Part shown: positions 27,260 to 36,813 of the stretch, in pieces
Layout: each line of letters starts with the position of its first letter
Position numbering within the stretch: the first letter of the stretch is position 1
Assembly: GCA_016928395.1 (NCBI GenBank)
Contig: JAFGKV010000238.1
Location: 1-64,000 of the forward strand
Source: Candidatus Fermentibacterota bacterium
GTDB taxonomy: Bacteria > JAFGKV01
Length of the DNA: 64,000 nt
Direction: 5' to 3'
Notes under the pieces: generated by a model
The model's database searches: none
What the model was told of the DNA's origin: nothing
Seen by the model: the letters and a program-made list of their open reading frames with translations, nothing else
Translations under genes and position numbers: made by a program

Positions 27260-30200
27260 CTACCGAAGAAGGACGATCAGATTACTTGCACTCTGCCCGC
27301 AGGCAACGAGCTGACAGTGATATGTGCCATTGGGAAGTGTCGTTCCATTTTGGTCAACGCCGTGCCAGCGAACTCCGTGTTCTCCCGCATCAAGCACTCC
27401 CAAGTCCATCCGTGACAGCACGCGGCCGGTCAAATCGCGCACAAGCAACGTTGATCGCGAGGATCGAGGCACCGAGAAGGTAATGGCAACCTCTCCGGCT
27501 GCGGGGTTGGGCACAGGAGGGTGAAGCAGCAGTCGCGAGGGGTTCTCGGCGGGTGCTGCATGAACCCCAGTGCCGAACATGCCGGTATCCCGGTGATCCA
27601 CCGGTATCAGGAATCCCGTGGTATCCCACGCCGCCGCAGCGGCGAAAGAGAGTGTAGTGGCGTAGGCGGTGTCGGCGTCTTGTTCGAGCGAGAACAGGAT
27701 ATTGCAGATTGCCCCTGTTCCCACGACCAGCGATGTTGCATTCCGTCGCAGCGTCACGACCACCGAGCAGGCTGCCGCTACTGTCTCATCCACATGATAG
27801 CTGAGGACAAAGTCCTCGGCCCTACCTGCCAGCTCCACTCCTCCCTCCACAGGCACATGGGCGCCGTGCTCGGCGGAGTAGACCAGCGTGAAGCACAGGG
27901 AGTCAAGGCTGACGGGGTTGTATGTCTCGTTGTCCAACTCGATATCCACGGGATTGCCGGTCGAGCCCGGAGCGCCGGACCCGACGCCCACACAGAGGCG
28001 TACCGGGAGCTGGGCAACGAAGGTCTGGCCAGCAAGGTCACTCATCAGATTGGCGATGGTGATCTCTTGGGGAAAGAAGCCCCAGGACACGCTGTCATCG
28101 TATGCCAGAGATGGCGTGATCTGATAGGCGAGGCCTCCCGGAACTGCTTCAAAGGAATAGGTCCCGACTGAGCTGGTGAAGGTGGAATCGGACCAGCCGC
28201 CGCTGAGGTGGACCGCAACGCCGGGCAGAGCCTCGCCATCTCTGCCGGCTATCGACCCCGTGATGGCATAGCGGGGGCGCACCCCAGTGAAGTCCCGATT
28301 GGTCTGTGGGGCGGTAAGGGGGTCAAACTGGTACGAGGGAGGCGTGAATGTCCACGCCCCTTCGGGAGGATCGTAGGAGGGTGTGACAGTGTAGGTTCTG
28401 CCGCCGGCAAGCGAAGAGAAGGAATACGACCCGTTGGCCGACGTGGTCGTCGTGTCCACGGCTTCCCCGGCGAGTACCACGCGAACACCCTCCATCGACG
28501 CATTCGTTTCGTCTCGCACCGTGCCCGAGATCGTGTAGAAGGGCGGCGTGCCGACAAAGTCTTCGGCCCAGTGGTTGCTGTTCAGCAACTGAACGGTTCT
28601 GTTCTGTGGCTCGAAGGACCACGTGCCTTCTTGAGGAGTGTACGTCGGGGTGATCGTGTAGGTTTCGGCGCCCAGAAGGTTGCTGAACTGGAAGGAGCCT
28701 TGGGCATTGGTGGTCGTTTGCGCCTGCTGGAAACCGGACAGATTGACCGTGACCCCTTCCATCGGCACGCTCGCATAGCTCGTGATGGTACCACCGATGG
28801 TGTAGCGGGGGATACTGCCCGTGAAGTCCTGTCCCCATTGATCGGCTTGAAGGTTGCTGTAGGTGCGATTCTGGGGGGAGAACGGCCAGGCACCAGCGAT
28901 GTCCGAATAGGTGGGGGTGACGGTGTAGTTCCCTCCCGCGGCCAGATCAGAGAACGCATAGGTTCCGTCTCCTCCAGTCGTCACCTGGCCTGTCGACGAC
29001 CCGGTGAGAGACACCACGGCGCCTGATAGAGGCGCGCCAGACTCGGTACGCACTGTTCCGCCGATGGTATAGGCTGCCGCGATGGTCATCTGCCCCTGAT
29101 AGGGGAAGAATCCCGGGTGCGTTACGGTCACCTCGATGGCGTCTTGCGTCGAGGGGGTGATCTGGAAGTAGGCGGTGCCGGAACCGTCGGCGTACCCGGC
29201 CTCATAGACCCCCGCGCCCCGCAGGCAGACCAGTGAACCCGAGACTCCCGTGGACACCGCCACGTTGGAGGTTCCCGTAGGAACCGTGGAGGGATGGCTC
29301 ACATTCATTGTAGAGGGTTCTCTCGTCCACAGGGCCAGCTCCGGGTCTCCCAGGAGATTGTACTGACGCACCGTAACGGTCACCGTATCACTGGGCGGAT
29401 AGTTGTAGGTCAGGTAGTACAGGCCCGCGTCGGTGATGGGGCCTATCCTGGTCAAGCCTTGATATGCCAGACCATCATAGATCCCCAAATCCAGGGTGTT
29501 GTTTGCATAGGTATGGGTGATGTGCGTGGCGCCGAAGAAGGCGATGGCACCACCCGCGGCGCGCATGAAGCTCTCGCCCAAACATTCGCCATACGCACCA
29601 CCGGTATGGGTGAAATCCCCGGTGAGGCAAATGATACTGGTAACCAGGGGTCGCCTGGGGCCGTTCTGCATGAAGTAGCAGTAATCCTGGGTCCAGCCGA
29701 TTTCGGCCAAGCGCTCCCTATCGGCGACTCCCCCGCGGTAGTTCAGGATGTTGCGTCCGTCATTGAGCTTCTGGAGAAGCTGCACGGCGGTGCCGCTGGG
29801 GGCAAACACCGAATCCACCTCATCGTACCCGAAGTTGAGAAGCCAATCCCGTACTATGCGTTTCGTGCCAGGGTGCGTCGGGTGCTCGGCGCCTGACGAT
29901 ACCGTGCCGCGTTCCATCCACGGGCCGTCACCTTCCCCCGATTCGTACGAGAGGATCTTGTCGATCATGACCGCCAAGTCAGCGGTCCCCGCGGCAGGAA
30001 GCCTTCCCACGAAAACGTCAGGAAGCTCATCGTTCCCAACGAATGTGCCATAGTAGCGGTCAGATTTGAGGTACCCACCAACAATGGGATTGTAGTAGTC
30101 ATGGGTCGGCAACGCGGGATGATCGCCCACCAGGAGCACATATTCCAAGGTTCCCGAAGTATTGTAGATGTCCCGGATGTACTGCCGTATGGCAGAATCC

Positions 30201-30775
30201 GTGGAGCCGGTCTGACTCAAGGTCGCCATCTGCGGCGCCAAGCCCTTGCGTTCCTTCCAGTCGAACAGGGCGCCGATGGAACCGGCCAGTTCGTCGGTGC
30301 AGACGAAGAGATAGCGGATGCCTGGACTGCGGCTCTCCAGCTGGATCTGATCCCAGTTAAGCACATAGGGGCGGATCAGCTCGGCGAATGACTGCGGCAG
30401 GTATCCCCGGAACGGTGGCATACCCTGATGAACGCCATCCAGCCGGAGGTCAATGCGAAGATCGATGACACCGTCAGGAACGTCTGTCGGTACATTGGCA
30501 ATCAACGGCACCACCCGAAGCTCGCGGATCATGGCGGGTTCACCGGTCTCGACAATGGTCGTGCCCATGCCCGTGCGCATGGAGGTCGCGACGCTGTGGA
30601 TCTCGATTCCTCCGGGCGCGGCGACGAAACCCAGAGGGATTCGCTGGCCAGGGTGTGCGGTGAGAGATGCCTCCAGCGTCACTGAGTGTGTGGCTGTTGC
30701 CACCACGTTTATGGTATGGGCCTCCGACGCGGCGCCCATTCCCAGAACCCCCACAAGTACGAGAAGAAGAAGCAT
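27260..30775 (-). CDS. Gingipain-like C25 protein with four carboxypeptidase-regulatory repeats and FlgD-like C-terminal domain
   Basis: 1171 residues with a signal peptide (MLLLLVLVGVLGMGAASEA). A C25-like caspase-hemoglobinase domain covers about residues 165-480 (EYVLLVGDHPALPTHDY; the nucleophile context IICLTGDF, Cys about 382). Where active relatives have GHG with the catalytic His, this protein reads NYRGGVAD (about 343-350), so it may be inactive. Then come an Ig-like domain, four ~89-residue carboxypeptidase-regulatory repeats (568-923), a cohesin-like domain, and an FlgD-type beta-sandwich tail (LLVRDLTGRVL, LPNGTYHCQL) common on secreted proteins of FCB-related phyla. AGGAG lies eight bases before the ATG. 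It is the last gene of its run. Confidence 0.82.
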   Translation of the reverse strand: MLLLLVLVGVLGMGAASEAHTINVVATATHSVTLEASLTAHPGQRIPLGFVAAPGGIEIHSVATSMRTGMGTTIVETGEPAMIRELRVVPLIANVPTDVPDGVIDLRIDLRLDGVHQGMPPFRGYLPQSFAELIRPYVLNWDQIQLESRSPGIRYLFVCTDELAGSIGALFDWKERKGLAPQMATLSQTGSTDSAIRQYIRDIYNTSGTLEYVLLVGDHPALPTHDYYNPIVGGYLKSDRYYGTFVGNDELPDVFVGRLPAAGTADLAVMIDKILSYESGEGDGPWMERGTVSSGAEHPTHPGTKRIVRDWLLNFGYDEVDSVFAPSGTAVQLLQKLNDGRNILNYRGGVADRERLAEIGWTQDYCYFMQNGPRRPLVTSIICLTGDFTHTGGAYGECLGESFMRAAGGAIAFFGATHITHTYANNTLDLGIYDGLAYQGLTRIGPITDAGLYYLTYNYPPSDTVTVTVRQYNLLGDPELALWTREPSTMNVSHPSTVPTGTSNVAVSTGVSGSLVCLRGAGVYEAGYADGSGTAYFQITPSTQDAIEVTVTHPGFFPYQGQMTIAAAYTIGGTVRTESGAPLSGAVVSLTGSSTGQVTTGGDGTYAFSDLAAGGNYTVTPTYSDIAGAWPFSPQNRTYSNLQADQWGQDFTGSIPRYTIGGTITSYASVPMEGVTVNLSGFQQAQTTTNAQGSFQFSNLLGAETYTITPTYTPQEGTWSFEPQNRTVQLLNSNHWAEDFVGTPPFYTISGTVRDETNASMEGVRVVLAGEAVDTTTTSANGSYSFSSLAGGRTYTVTPSYDPPEGAWTFTPPSYQFDPLTAPQTNRDFTGVRPRYAITGSIAGRDGEALPGVAVHLSGGWSDSTFTSSVGTYSFEAVPGGLAYQITPSLAYDDSVSWGFFPQEITIANLMSDLAGQTFVAQLPVRLCVGVGSGAPGSTGNPVDIELDNETYNPVSLDSLCFTLVYSAEHGAHVPVEGGVELAGRAEDFVLSYHVDETVAAACSVVVTLRRNATSLVVGTGAICNILFSLEQDADTAYATTLSFAAAAAWDTTGFLIPVDHRDTGMFGTGVHAAPAENPSRLLLHPPVPNPAAGEVAITFSVPRSSRSTLLVRDLTGRVLSRMDLGVLDAGEHGVRWHGVDQNGTTLPNGTYHCQLVACGQSASNLIVLLR
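28004..29072 (-). repeat. Four tandem ~267-bp repeats encoding carboxypeptidase-regulatory-like domains
   Basis: Inside the C25 gene the protein repeats a unit of about 89 residues four times, each opening YTIGGT, YTIGGT, YTISGT or YAITGS and containing a V-L-G segment, a TTT-x2-GSYSF-like strand, Y-x-(V/I)TP, and a closing QNRT or equivalent before D-F-x-G. The copies have diverged, most in the fourth. Such repeats form stiff stalks on secreted proteins. Confidence 0.85.
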
Positions 30776-30785
30776 TGCTACACTC

Positions 30786-32618
30786 CTATGGGATATCGGC
30801 TATCACCTGGAAGACGGAAACGCGGGCCGATAGATTCGATGCATTGCCGGTCTTGTCGACCGCCAGGACGCGGTAGTAGTCGTATTCGTCATAGAACGAT
30901 GTCGTGTCGGTTTGTGCGGTGGACCAAGGGGTCCATCCGGAGTCAACCATGGCGTGCTGTGGATGGATGATGGCGGGGAGCTGCTCCTGCAGGGCCACAG
31001 ATGGGTAGCGGTAGCGAAGCGCCCGGTAGAACAGCAGATCCTCGGGGCCGCCGTTGACATCTACCGTCACGGTGTTCCACGACAGGGCCATCAGCGAATC
31101 AACAAGATCCACCTGGGCCTGAAACCCGGACACGCCCGCGGGAGGCGTGTCATCGGAACCGTAGTTGCTGGGTATGACGTAGATAAGGCCCGCATCATAC
31201 CCCGCGAAAGGTGAGCCGTCTACGCCGAGGATGAGATCCGCCAGCCCGTCGCCGTTCACATCACCTCCGGCCACGCTACGGCCAGCCCAGTCTTTGTGGC
31301 CAACGCCTTGCCATCCGCCTTGGGAAGTCTCGATGTCCAACTGGGCAGGCCAATTCGCCGCCGCACGGCCGAAGACGGCGTATGCCTTACCATACCCCGC
31401 GCCCCAATCCGGCGCGCCGACCGCGAAATCGTCGTAGGAATCGCCGTTGACATCTCCCAACGAACACAGGGCCGCACCGGTGGAGGCATAGGAGCCGACG
31501 ATCTGCGTCGTGGCGGCGCTGGGAGGGGTGTCCTGGCCCCAGGCGGCCAGGGAGCTTCCTCTCCACAGATAGACGCTGCCCGTTCCGATGGGCGTCGAAA
31601 TCAGGAAGTCGCCCTTATCGTCATTGTCAGTGTCGCCGGCGTCAGAAACGCAGGAACCCATCTCGTCGCCGGTGACTGCTCCAAGGAATGATTTGTCCGC
31701 ATTGGCCAGGGATTCATTGATGATCCATCCGGTGGCCCTGCCCAGAACAAGGTAGGCCTTGCCTATGAAAAAGTCGTCCCAATCCGGTGAGTACTTGGGG
31801 GCGCCGATGAGGATCTCGTCGCGGCCGTCGCTGTTCAAGTCAGGCACCACCGCGACCGTGAAACCGGCACGGCTCATTCCCGTGGCATCCGCCTCGCCAA
31901 CAAGGGACGCATCGGCATTTGCCAAGGATACGGACTGCGCCCACCCCGTTGTCTTGCCCAAAATGAGATAGACCTTGCCGCTGCCTGCCATGGGGGCGCC
32001 GATGAGGAAATCTCCCACGCCGTCACCGTTGACGTCGCCGGCGGAGGCGACAACGTGGCCGGCCCGATGACCGTAATCCTCACCGAGGTATGACGCGTCG
32101 GCCGTGGACAAGGAGACATCCTGTCCCCAGCCCGACGGCTTGCCGAAGACGACGTACACCTTGCCGGCGTCTTCTTCAGCCTCGCCGTTGGCTGGGGCAC
32201 CTACCACGAGATCGGCATAGGTATCACCGTTGATGCTGGGGACGATGGCAAGGGACCATCCCGGGTGATCACCCACGGTTTCGCCCTTGAAACTGGCGCT
32301 CACCGAACCAGTGAGAGCCATCTCAGGTTGCCACCCCAGCGCGGATCCGAACACGAGGTATACGGTACCGTATTCGCCCCCGGTGGTATCAAAGGGCGCG
32401 GAGAACGCCAGATCATCAATCCCATCGCCGTTCAGGTCGCCTCCGGAGGAGACGGCGTAACCCACCTGCGCGGCCGGCGCCGGCCCCATCCATGACCACG
32501 GTGCCGACCATAGTCTCTCATTCTGCTGCCAGGCGGACGCGGACAGGGGGGCGAGGGAGACGAAAATGGGCAGCGCTACGCAAAGGTGTTCCAACCGGTG
32601 AGAGAATCGTGACATCAT
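30786..32618 (-). CDS. Secreted FG-GAP (integrin-alpha-like) beta-propeller protein
   Basis: About 610 residues. A signal peptide (LCVALPIFVSLAPLSASA) precedes seven FG-GAP blades, each with a calcium-binding loop such as GGDLNGDGIDDLAF, AGDVNGDGVGDFLIGAP and GDVNGDSYDDFAVGAP. The last ~120 residues are an FN3-like domain (ALSWNTVTVDVNGG, YYRVLAVDKTGNAS). These propellers bind ligands on the cell surface. ATG 32618 with AGAGGA upstream is preferred to the upstream GTG at 32642. Spacing of 10-17 bases on each side places it in the same run as the LVIVD lipoprotein and the C25 protein. Confidence 0.82.
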   Translation of the reverse strand: MMSRFSHRLEHLCVALPIFVSLAPLSASAWQQNERLWSAPWSWMGPAPAAQVGYAVSSGGDLNGDGIDDLAFSAPFDTTGGEYGTVYLVFGSALGWQPEMALTGSVSASFKGETVGDHPGWSLAIVPSINGDTYADLVVGAPANGEAEEDAGKVYVVFGKPSGWGQDVSLSTADASYLGEDYGHRAGHVVASAGDVNGDGVGDFLIGAPMAGSGKVYLILGKTTGWAQSVSLANADASLVGEADATGMSRAGFTVAVVPDLNSDGRDEILIGAPKYSPDWDDFFIGKAYLVLGRATGWIINESLANADKSFLGAVTGDEMGSCVSDAGDTDNDDKGDFLISTPIGTGSVYLWRGSSLAAWGQDTPPSAATTQIVGSYASTGAALCSLGDVNGDSYDDFAVGAPDWGAGYGKAYAVFGRAAANWPAQLDIETSQGGWQGVGHKDWAGRSVAGGDVNGDGLADLILGVDGSPFAGYDAGLIYVIPSNYGSDDTPPAGVSGFQAQVDLVDSLMALSWNTVTVDVNGGPEDLLFYRALRYRYPSVALQEQLPAIIHPQHAMVDSGWTPWSTAQTDTTSFYDEYDYYRVLAVDKTGNASNLSARVSVFQVIADIP

Positions 32619-32635
32619 CAAGGGTCCTCTGTTTC

Positions 32636-33646
32636 CTACCACGAGAGGATGACCAGACCGTTTCTTGTAGTTCCCACGTAGATGTAGTCATCGTCGGCGG
32701 CCATGGAGTACGAGGCGTTCACGACATACTGGCCGATTACGTGGGGCCGGTCGGGCCGGGACACATCCAGGACCAGGACGCCTTCATAGCTATCGGCGAC
32801 CAGCAGCCTGTCGCGGTGAAGGATGACTTGCTTCGCGTTCCCCGGGGTACGGTGCCACCCGATCTGGCGGAGGTCCGCGGGATCGGTAGCGTCGATGACC
32901 CAGATGCCTCGGGCATTGTCGGCGACAAATGCCACAACCTGGTTGCCCAAGGAGCCCACGGCGACGTCATTGGCATAATCTTCAGTATCGAGGGAGTCGA
33001 GAGGTTCCATGACGCCGGAGAAATTGTCGGGCCTGTGACGGGCCGTGACCAGGCCGGCCTCACCCTGAGCGACATAGATCACTCCGTCGCGCACGGCAAC
33101 GCCGCGGGCGTAACCCGGGAGACGTAGCCGGTTGGCGAAATGCAGGTCGGGAGGCGTGTGGTCGATCTCCTTGATGTCGAAACTGACGAGGCCGCCGGAA
33201 CGATCGGCGACGTACAGCATGGTATCTACTGCGGCAACGTCTTCATACGACTCAACATAGGATGGCTGCACTTCAGTCCAGTAGAAGGGCGCAGTGGGGT
33301 CGGTTACATCCGCGACGAACATGCCAAGGTAGGATCCGGCCGTCACGCAGGCGAACTTTCTCATCCCCCGGTCAACCACTACCAGAGACTTCGAGTAGCC
33401 ATTTGGGGGATCCAATCGGCCGCCCTGAGCGGGCGCCTCAGGATCGCGTACGTCGATGGTGGTGAGACCCAGTTCTCCAGTGGCGAGATAGGCCCACCCG
33501 TCGTCCACCACCACATCGTACACCTGACCCTCTGTCGGAATCGACGCCACCACCTTGAACGCATCTTTCGGCTCGATGGGGCCTTCCCGCTCAGCGCAGG
33601 AGACCAGCAAAGCCGCCCCCAGCAGCACCAGGGTATTCCTTGTCAT
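32636..33646 (-). CDS. LVIVD-repeat beta-propeller lipoprotein
   Basis: 336 residues. The N-terminus ends in the lipobox LLVSC (Cys17), predicting a lipoprotein. The rest repeats short strands of the LVIVD type: VYDVVVDDGWAYLATGELGL, DVAAVDTMLYVADRSGGLVS, GVAVRDGVIYVAQGEAGLV and GIWVIDATDP. LVIVD proteins form propellers at the outer membrane or surface; their ligands are unknown. GGGAGG lies six bases before the ATG. It starts 3 bases after the barrel gene ends, which suggests the lipoprotein may cap or plug that barrel; that is inference. Confidence 0.82.
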   Translation of the reverse strand: MTRNTLVLLGAALLVSCAEREGPIEPKDAFKVVASIPTEGQVYDVVVDDGWAYLATGELGLTTIDVRDPEAPAQGGRLDPPNGYSKSLVVVDRGMRKFACVTAGSYLGMFVADVTDPTAPFYWTEVQPSYVESYEDVAAVDTMLYVADRSGGLVSFDIKEIDHTPPDLHFANRLRLPGYARGVAVRDGVIYVAQGEAGLVTARHRPDNFSGVMEPLDSLDTEDYANDVAVGSLGNQVVAFVADNARGIWVIDATDPADLRQIGWHRTPGNAKQVILHRDRLLVADSYEGVLVLDVSRPDRPHVIGQYVVNASYSMAADDDYIYVGTTRNGLVILSW

Positions 33647-33649
33647 TGT

Positions 33650-34753
33650 CTACCTCCCAGTCTTTCCGACGAGGCCTCGCGTTACCGACATCGAAAGGCC
33701 GATGGTATTGGCGGTGAAATCCTTCTCTTCCCCGAGGTCGTCCTTGGCGTACGAATCAACTTCGCGCTTCTGCCACTTGTAGTTCAGATTGGCGGACACC
33801 CCCGCACCCAGGCTGAACCCGATGCCGGTTTCCAGGGCAACCTTATTGTCTTTTCGGCCAGCATGGTAGGGGTCATCGATGAAGTCCTTCTTGGTAGTGC
33901 ACGCCTTCAGATTGTAGCTTAGGCCGAAACTCAGTGATGGAGACGAGGCGAGCACCTTGACCGGCAATATATACGAACCGAACACATCATAGTTGTTCTC
34001 GTGGTACGAACCATCCGTCTCATCCGAGGTCTCCTTCGTCTCACCGGGTTCGTCATAGCCTTTCATGGTGACTCTTCGGTAGTTGGCGCTGACACCTAGC
34101 GTGAGGCGTCTTGTGACACCGTACTTTGCCTCAGCCGTGACGGCGAAACCGTGGAAGTCATACTCCTGGAAGTAGTCAGGGTATTTCTCCCGCTCATACT
34201 GCCCGCGCGCCCGAAGCCCCAACCTTCCGCCCTTAAGGAGCCCCTTGGTGGCCTGCAGAGAGAGGAAATGCTTCGCGTAGTCATACTCCTCATAGTCCAT
34301 CGTGTCCTCATCGTAAATCTGACGGATGTAGTACCGAGGAGTGTATCGATACGTGAGATAGGTGTAGAAATAACTGCCGATCCTTCTGCGAAGATCGAGC
34401 GAATAGTTGTGAAAGCTCTTCATCGTGTTGCGGTAGTTGCTGTTCTGCTTGACGGTGAGGGTAACCCTGGTGTCACCCTTGTACGCCTGAAGCCCCAGAG
34501 ACTGCGCGATGATCAGATCGTCGGTAGTCTCCACCGTGGAGTACTGATCAGTCTGCGGCAGGTTTTTTATCAGGTCGATCTCATCCTCTGAGTACCGGAA
34601 GACGTTGTCGTCATAAGTAAACGACAGCCCCGTGACCAGGTCCAACTGGATGGAGGGAGGCGTCTTCTTCTTCGGCTTCGGCTTGGGGGTGGCCGCGGTT
34701 GCGGGCATGACAAACCCTACCATCACCGCGATCAGCATCAGCTTCTTAGTCAA
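33650..34753 (-). CDS. Outer-membrane beta-barrel protein of the pgs-linked run
   Basis: About 367 residues from a TTG with AAGGAGG seven bases upstream; that start gives a clean signal peptide (KKLMLIAVMVGFVMPATA). A Pro/Lys-rich linker (TPKPKPKKKTPP) follows. The remainder is a series of amphipathic strands (SFTYDDNVFRYS, YRNTMKSFHNYSLDLRRRIG, YTYLTYRYTPRYY, FAVTAEAKYGVTRRLTLGVS, AGVSANLNYKWQKRE) typical of a 14-18-strand barrel, ending SMSVTRGLVGKTGR. The family resembles outer_beta-barrel porin types, without a close match I can name. It lies in a run with pgsB-pgsC-pgsW, so it could be the outer-membrane exit for that polymer. Confidence 0.65.
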   Translation of the reverse strand: MTKKLMLIAVMVGFVMPATAATPKPKPKKKTPPSIQLDLVTGLSFTYDDNVFRYSEDEIDLIKNLPQTDQYSTVETTDDLIIAQSLGLQAYKGDTRVTLTVKQNSNYRNTMKSFHNYSLDLRRRIGSYFYTYLTYRYTPRYYIRQIYDEDTMDYEEYDYAKHFLSLQATKGLLKGGRLGLRARGQYEREKYPDYFQEYDFHGFAVTAEAKYGVTRRLTLGVSANYRRVTMKGYDEPGETKETSDETDGSYHENNYDVFGSYILPVKVLASSPSLSFGLSYNLKACTTKKDFIDDPYHAGRKDNKVALETGIGFSLGAGVSANLNYKWQKREVDSYAKDDLGEEKDFTANTIGLSMSVTRGLVGKTGR

Positions 34754-34822
34754 ACCGTATCCTCCTTCAAGTGGGGCCGCGCTTCGCAGTGAAGGATGTG
34801 GCAGAAGCACGGCGGTCGTGGA

Positions 34823-35689
34823 TCAGATATCCTTCTGAGGAATCAAGAACCGGAGCAAAACGCTGTCCAGGGCACTGCCTGGCTTGAAGCTCCAGTGGTG
34901 GACACCCGGCGGGACCGGAATGACTGCACGTTTGCCTGGCGCCGGTACCAGGTCATCCCGGTCAAGATATCTGGTCACATCGGAGCGTCGTGAGCTCCAC
35001 GTGAACGAGTGGATCACCTGACTGCTCTCTAGTATTTGTACCTGGTAGTTCTGAATTCCTTTCATGTCGTAAGTGAACTCAAGGCGAGAGTAGATCACCA
35101 GCGTGGTCGGGCCGATGATCTCCAACTCCACCGGAGTCTGAGCTGTCGCGCGGTAGTATTTGACCTCGCGTTCCGCCCGTTCCAGGCGCACCACATCGGC
35201 ATACCGTTCCGGGGACATGGCCGAGAGCTTGCCGAGGGAGGAGGGCTTGGCCGAGAAGAGCACCTTGACAGAGACGTTCTTGTCAGGGCACGTGATGGCG
35301 ATCTGCCTCGTCCTCGGCGGGATGACTGCATACGAAGTGCGGCTCTCACCGACCCATAGCTTCCGGCCCGGTACGCCCGCTATCCCCGACTTCCTTGTAG
35401 AGTACGTCTTGGCGACCTTCCTGGTTCCTCCCACTATGGTTAACGAATAGGAAGTGTCCCGTTGCGTGGGGCGGGGGCCGATCCACCGAGAGACCACCCT
35501 AAGGCCACCTGGTCCCGTCACGTTCAACCGCAACCCGTTCGCCCGATAGTACGTGGTCGACCTCCCTTTGATCACCACCGGTTGCTCCACGGTAGTTCCA
35601 TATATGGGAGTCAGGGTCTTCCACTGACTCGACTCCGCTCCCGTAGCAGCAACCACCCACGCAACGACCAGAAGGCATCGACACATCAT
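34823..35689 (-). CDS. Secreted protein with an internal tandem duplication
   Basis: 288 residues with a signal peptide (CLLVVAWVVAATGAES). Two halves align by eye: TTYYRANGLRLNVTGPGGLR ... VPGRK ... IPPRTRQIAIT and VKYYRATAQTPVELEIIGPT ... VPAPGKR ... VPPGVHHWSF. Both share YYRA, L/V-x3-GP-x2-L-x3-SR, a Tyr-rich strand, R-x-S and a VPxPG turn. They probably form two beta-sandwich domains in the periplasm. No known family recognised. It is 11 bases downstream of pgsW with GGAGG six bases before the ATG, so it is likely a partner of the Pgs proteins. Confidence 0.6.
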   Translation of the reverse strand: MMCRCLLVVAWVVAATGAESSQWKTLTPIYGTTVEQPVVIKGRSTTYYRANGLRLNVTGPGGLRVVSRWIGPRPTQRDTSYSLTIVGGTRKVAKTYSTRKSGIAGVPGRKLWVGESRTSYAVIPPRTRQIAITCPDKNVSVKVLFSAKPSSLGKLSAMSPERYADVVRLERAEREVKYYRATAQTPVELEIIGPTTLVIYSRLEFTYDMKGIQNYQVQILESSQVIHSFTWSSRRSDVTRYLDRDDLVPAPGKRAVIPVPPGVHHWSFKPGSALDSVLLRFLIPQKDI

Positions 35690-35700
35690 GGCAGGCCTCC

Positions 35701-36813
35701 CTAAGGGGATGGTGCTCTTGAAGTCTTGCGCAGCAGGCTGTGCGCGAGATCCACCCGGATTGTGATCAATAGCACCAGACTCAGAAGGAACAAGAGGAAA
35801 GCGGCGATCCCGGTGTTGAGCCGCTCCGTGAAGTAGATTGTCCCGACGCCGATCTCAGGATCAGGACCTGGGGGAACAGGCAAGCCGTACTGCCGTGCCA
35901 GGCGCTCCACCTGGAGTATGTGAATCACGGGGATTCCTCGCTGGGCCAGGAGAAGGGTGGCGCCTTTGGTAGGGAAGTTGCGGCGGGCCAATGTCATGGA
36001 GAGCCCCGAGCGAATGAGCCGGCCATTGATGCTTGCCCCCAATGAGGCAACACCCCCGCCGACATTGACCGCGGCCTGGATCGGGCGATCGCCGGTTGCC
36101 CGGGAATAGAGTTCCATCCGTCGGCGAATGGAGGCTTCCAGGGTTCTCTCATTTATGAACTCAACGCCGTTTCGAGTGATTGCCTGTTCGATGAGCAGGC
36201 GGCCTCGCCGGCTGAGGCCTCTCCCCCGATCTTCGCCGCCTCCGACCGACGCGGCGATGGACTTGGTGCGGATGATTCCCTTCCTTACCAGCAACTCCTC
36301 CATGTCAAGCCAGGTAAACTCGGGGTCGTTGGCGCCCCATGTGGATGACCCTACACTGGCGATGACGATGGGGCGGAGTTCCATGGTCTCCGCAGCAACA
36401 AGCAGAGCGATGTTGAGGCACGGGAGGGAGCCAGTCAAGGACACAGCGATCGCATCGCCGGGCTTGAGCCCCGCGTGACCAAGCATATCCACGAACACCG
36501 CGGCGAAGTTGGGATTGGTCGAGGTGAGCTTGGCCCGCAGTACGCCGCGATCGGTGGTAACGAGCGTGTATTCCTGACCGATCAGGCCCGTGGCGTGAGG
36601 GTCGTTCACCAAGTCGATGACCAGCCCTTTGGGCAGGCGGTAGTCGCGGATGGCCTGCTGAGCCAGCATGGCGGTTCGCGAGGCCCTAAGCTTTTCGGTG
36701 TAGAACGGGCTGTGATGAATCACCTTCGACCGCTGCACCACCACCATGCACAGCACGGCGGCCGCAGAGACCGCGACCAGCACCACGCCGGAAACAGTGC
36801 GATAGCCACCCAT
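35701..36813 (-). CDS. pgsW: Poly-gamma-glutamate system protein PgsW
   Basis: About 370 residues. There is one N-terminal membrane helix (about 7-27, VVLVAVSAAAVLCMVVV) and one near the C-terminus (about 325-350, GIAAFLLFLLSLVLLITI), with a large domain between them outside the membrane. Features such as ASVGSSTWGANDPEFTWLDM and VNVGGGVASLG match the PgsW family defined by its link to capB/pgsB and capC/pgsC. Its exact job is unknown; it replaces capA/pgsA, which is absent here. ATG 36813 overlaps the pgsC stop (TAATG) and has GGAGG eight bases upstream. Confidence 0.85.
   Translation of the reverse strand: MGGYRTVSGVVLVAVSAAAVLCMVVVQRSKVIHHSPFYTEKLRASRTAMLAQQAIRDYRLPKGLVIDLVNDPHATGLIGQEYTLVTTDRGVLRAKLTSTNPNFAAVFVDMLGHAGLKPGDAIAVSLTGSLPCLNIALLVAAETMELRPIVIASVGSSTWGANDPEFTWLDMEELLVRKGIIRTKSIAASVGGGEDRGRGLSRRGRLLIEQAITRNGVEFINERTLEASIRRRMELYSRATGDRPIQAAVNVGGGVASLGASINGRLIRSGLSMTLARRNFPTKGATLLLAQRGIPVIHILQVERLARQYGLPVPPGPDPEIGVGTIYFTERLNTGIAAFLLFLLSLVLLITIRVDLAHSLLRKTSRAPSP

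Noticed and set aside
28208-29896. Plus-strand open frames of 200-270 codons opposite the C25 repeat protein
   Set aside because: The minus-strand reading gives signal peptide, C25 domain and repeats; the plus-strand ones have no domain or start signal.
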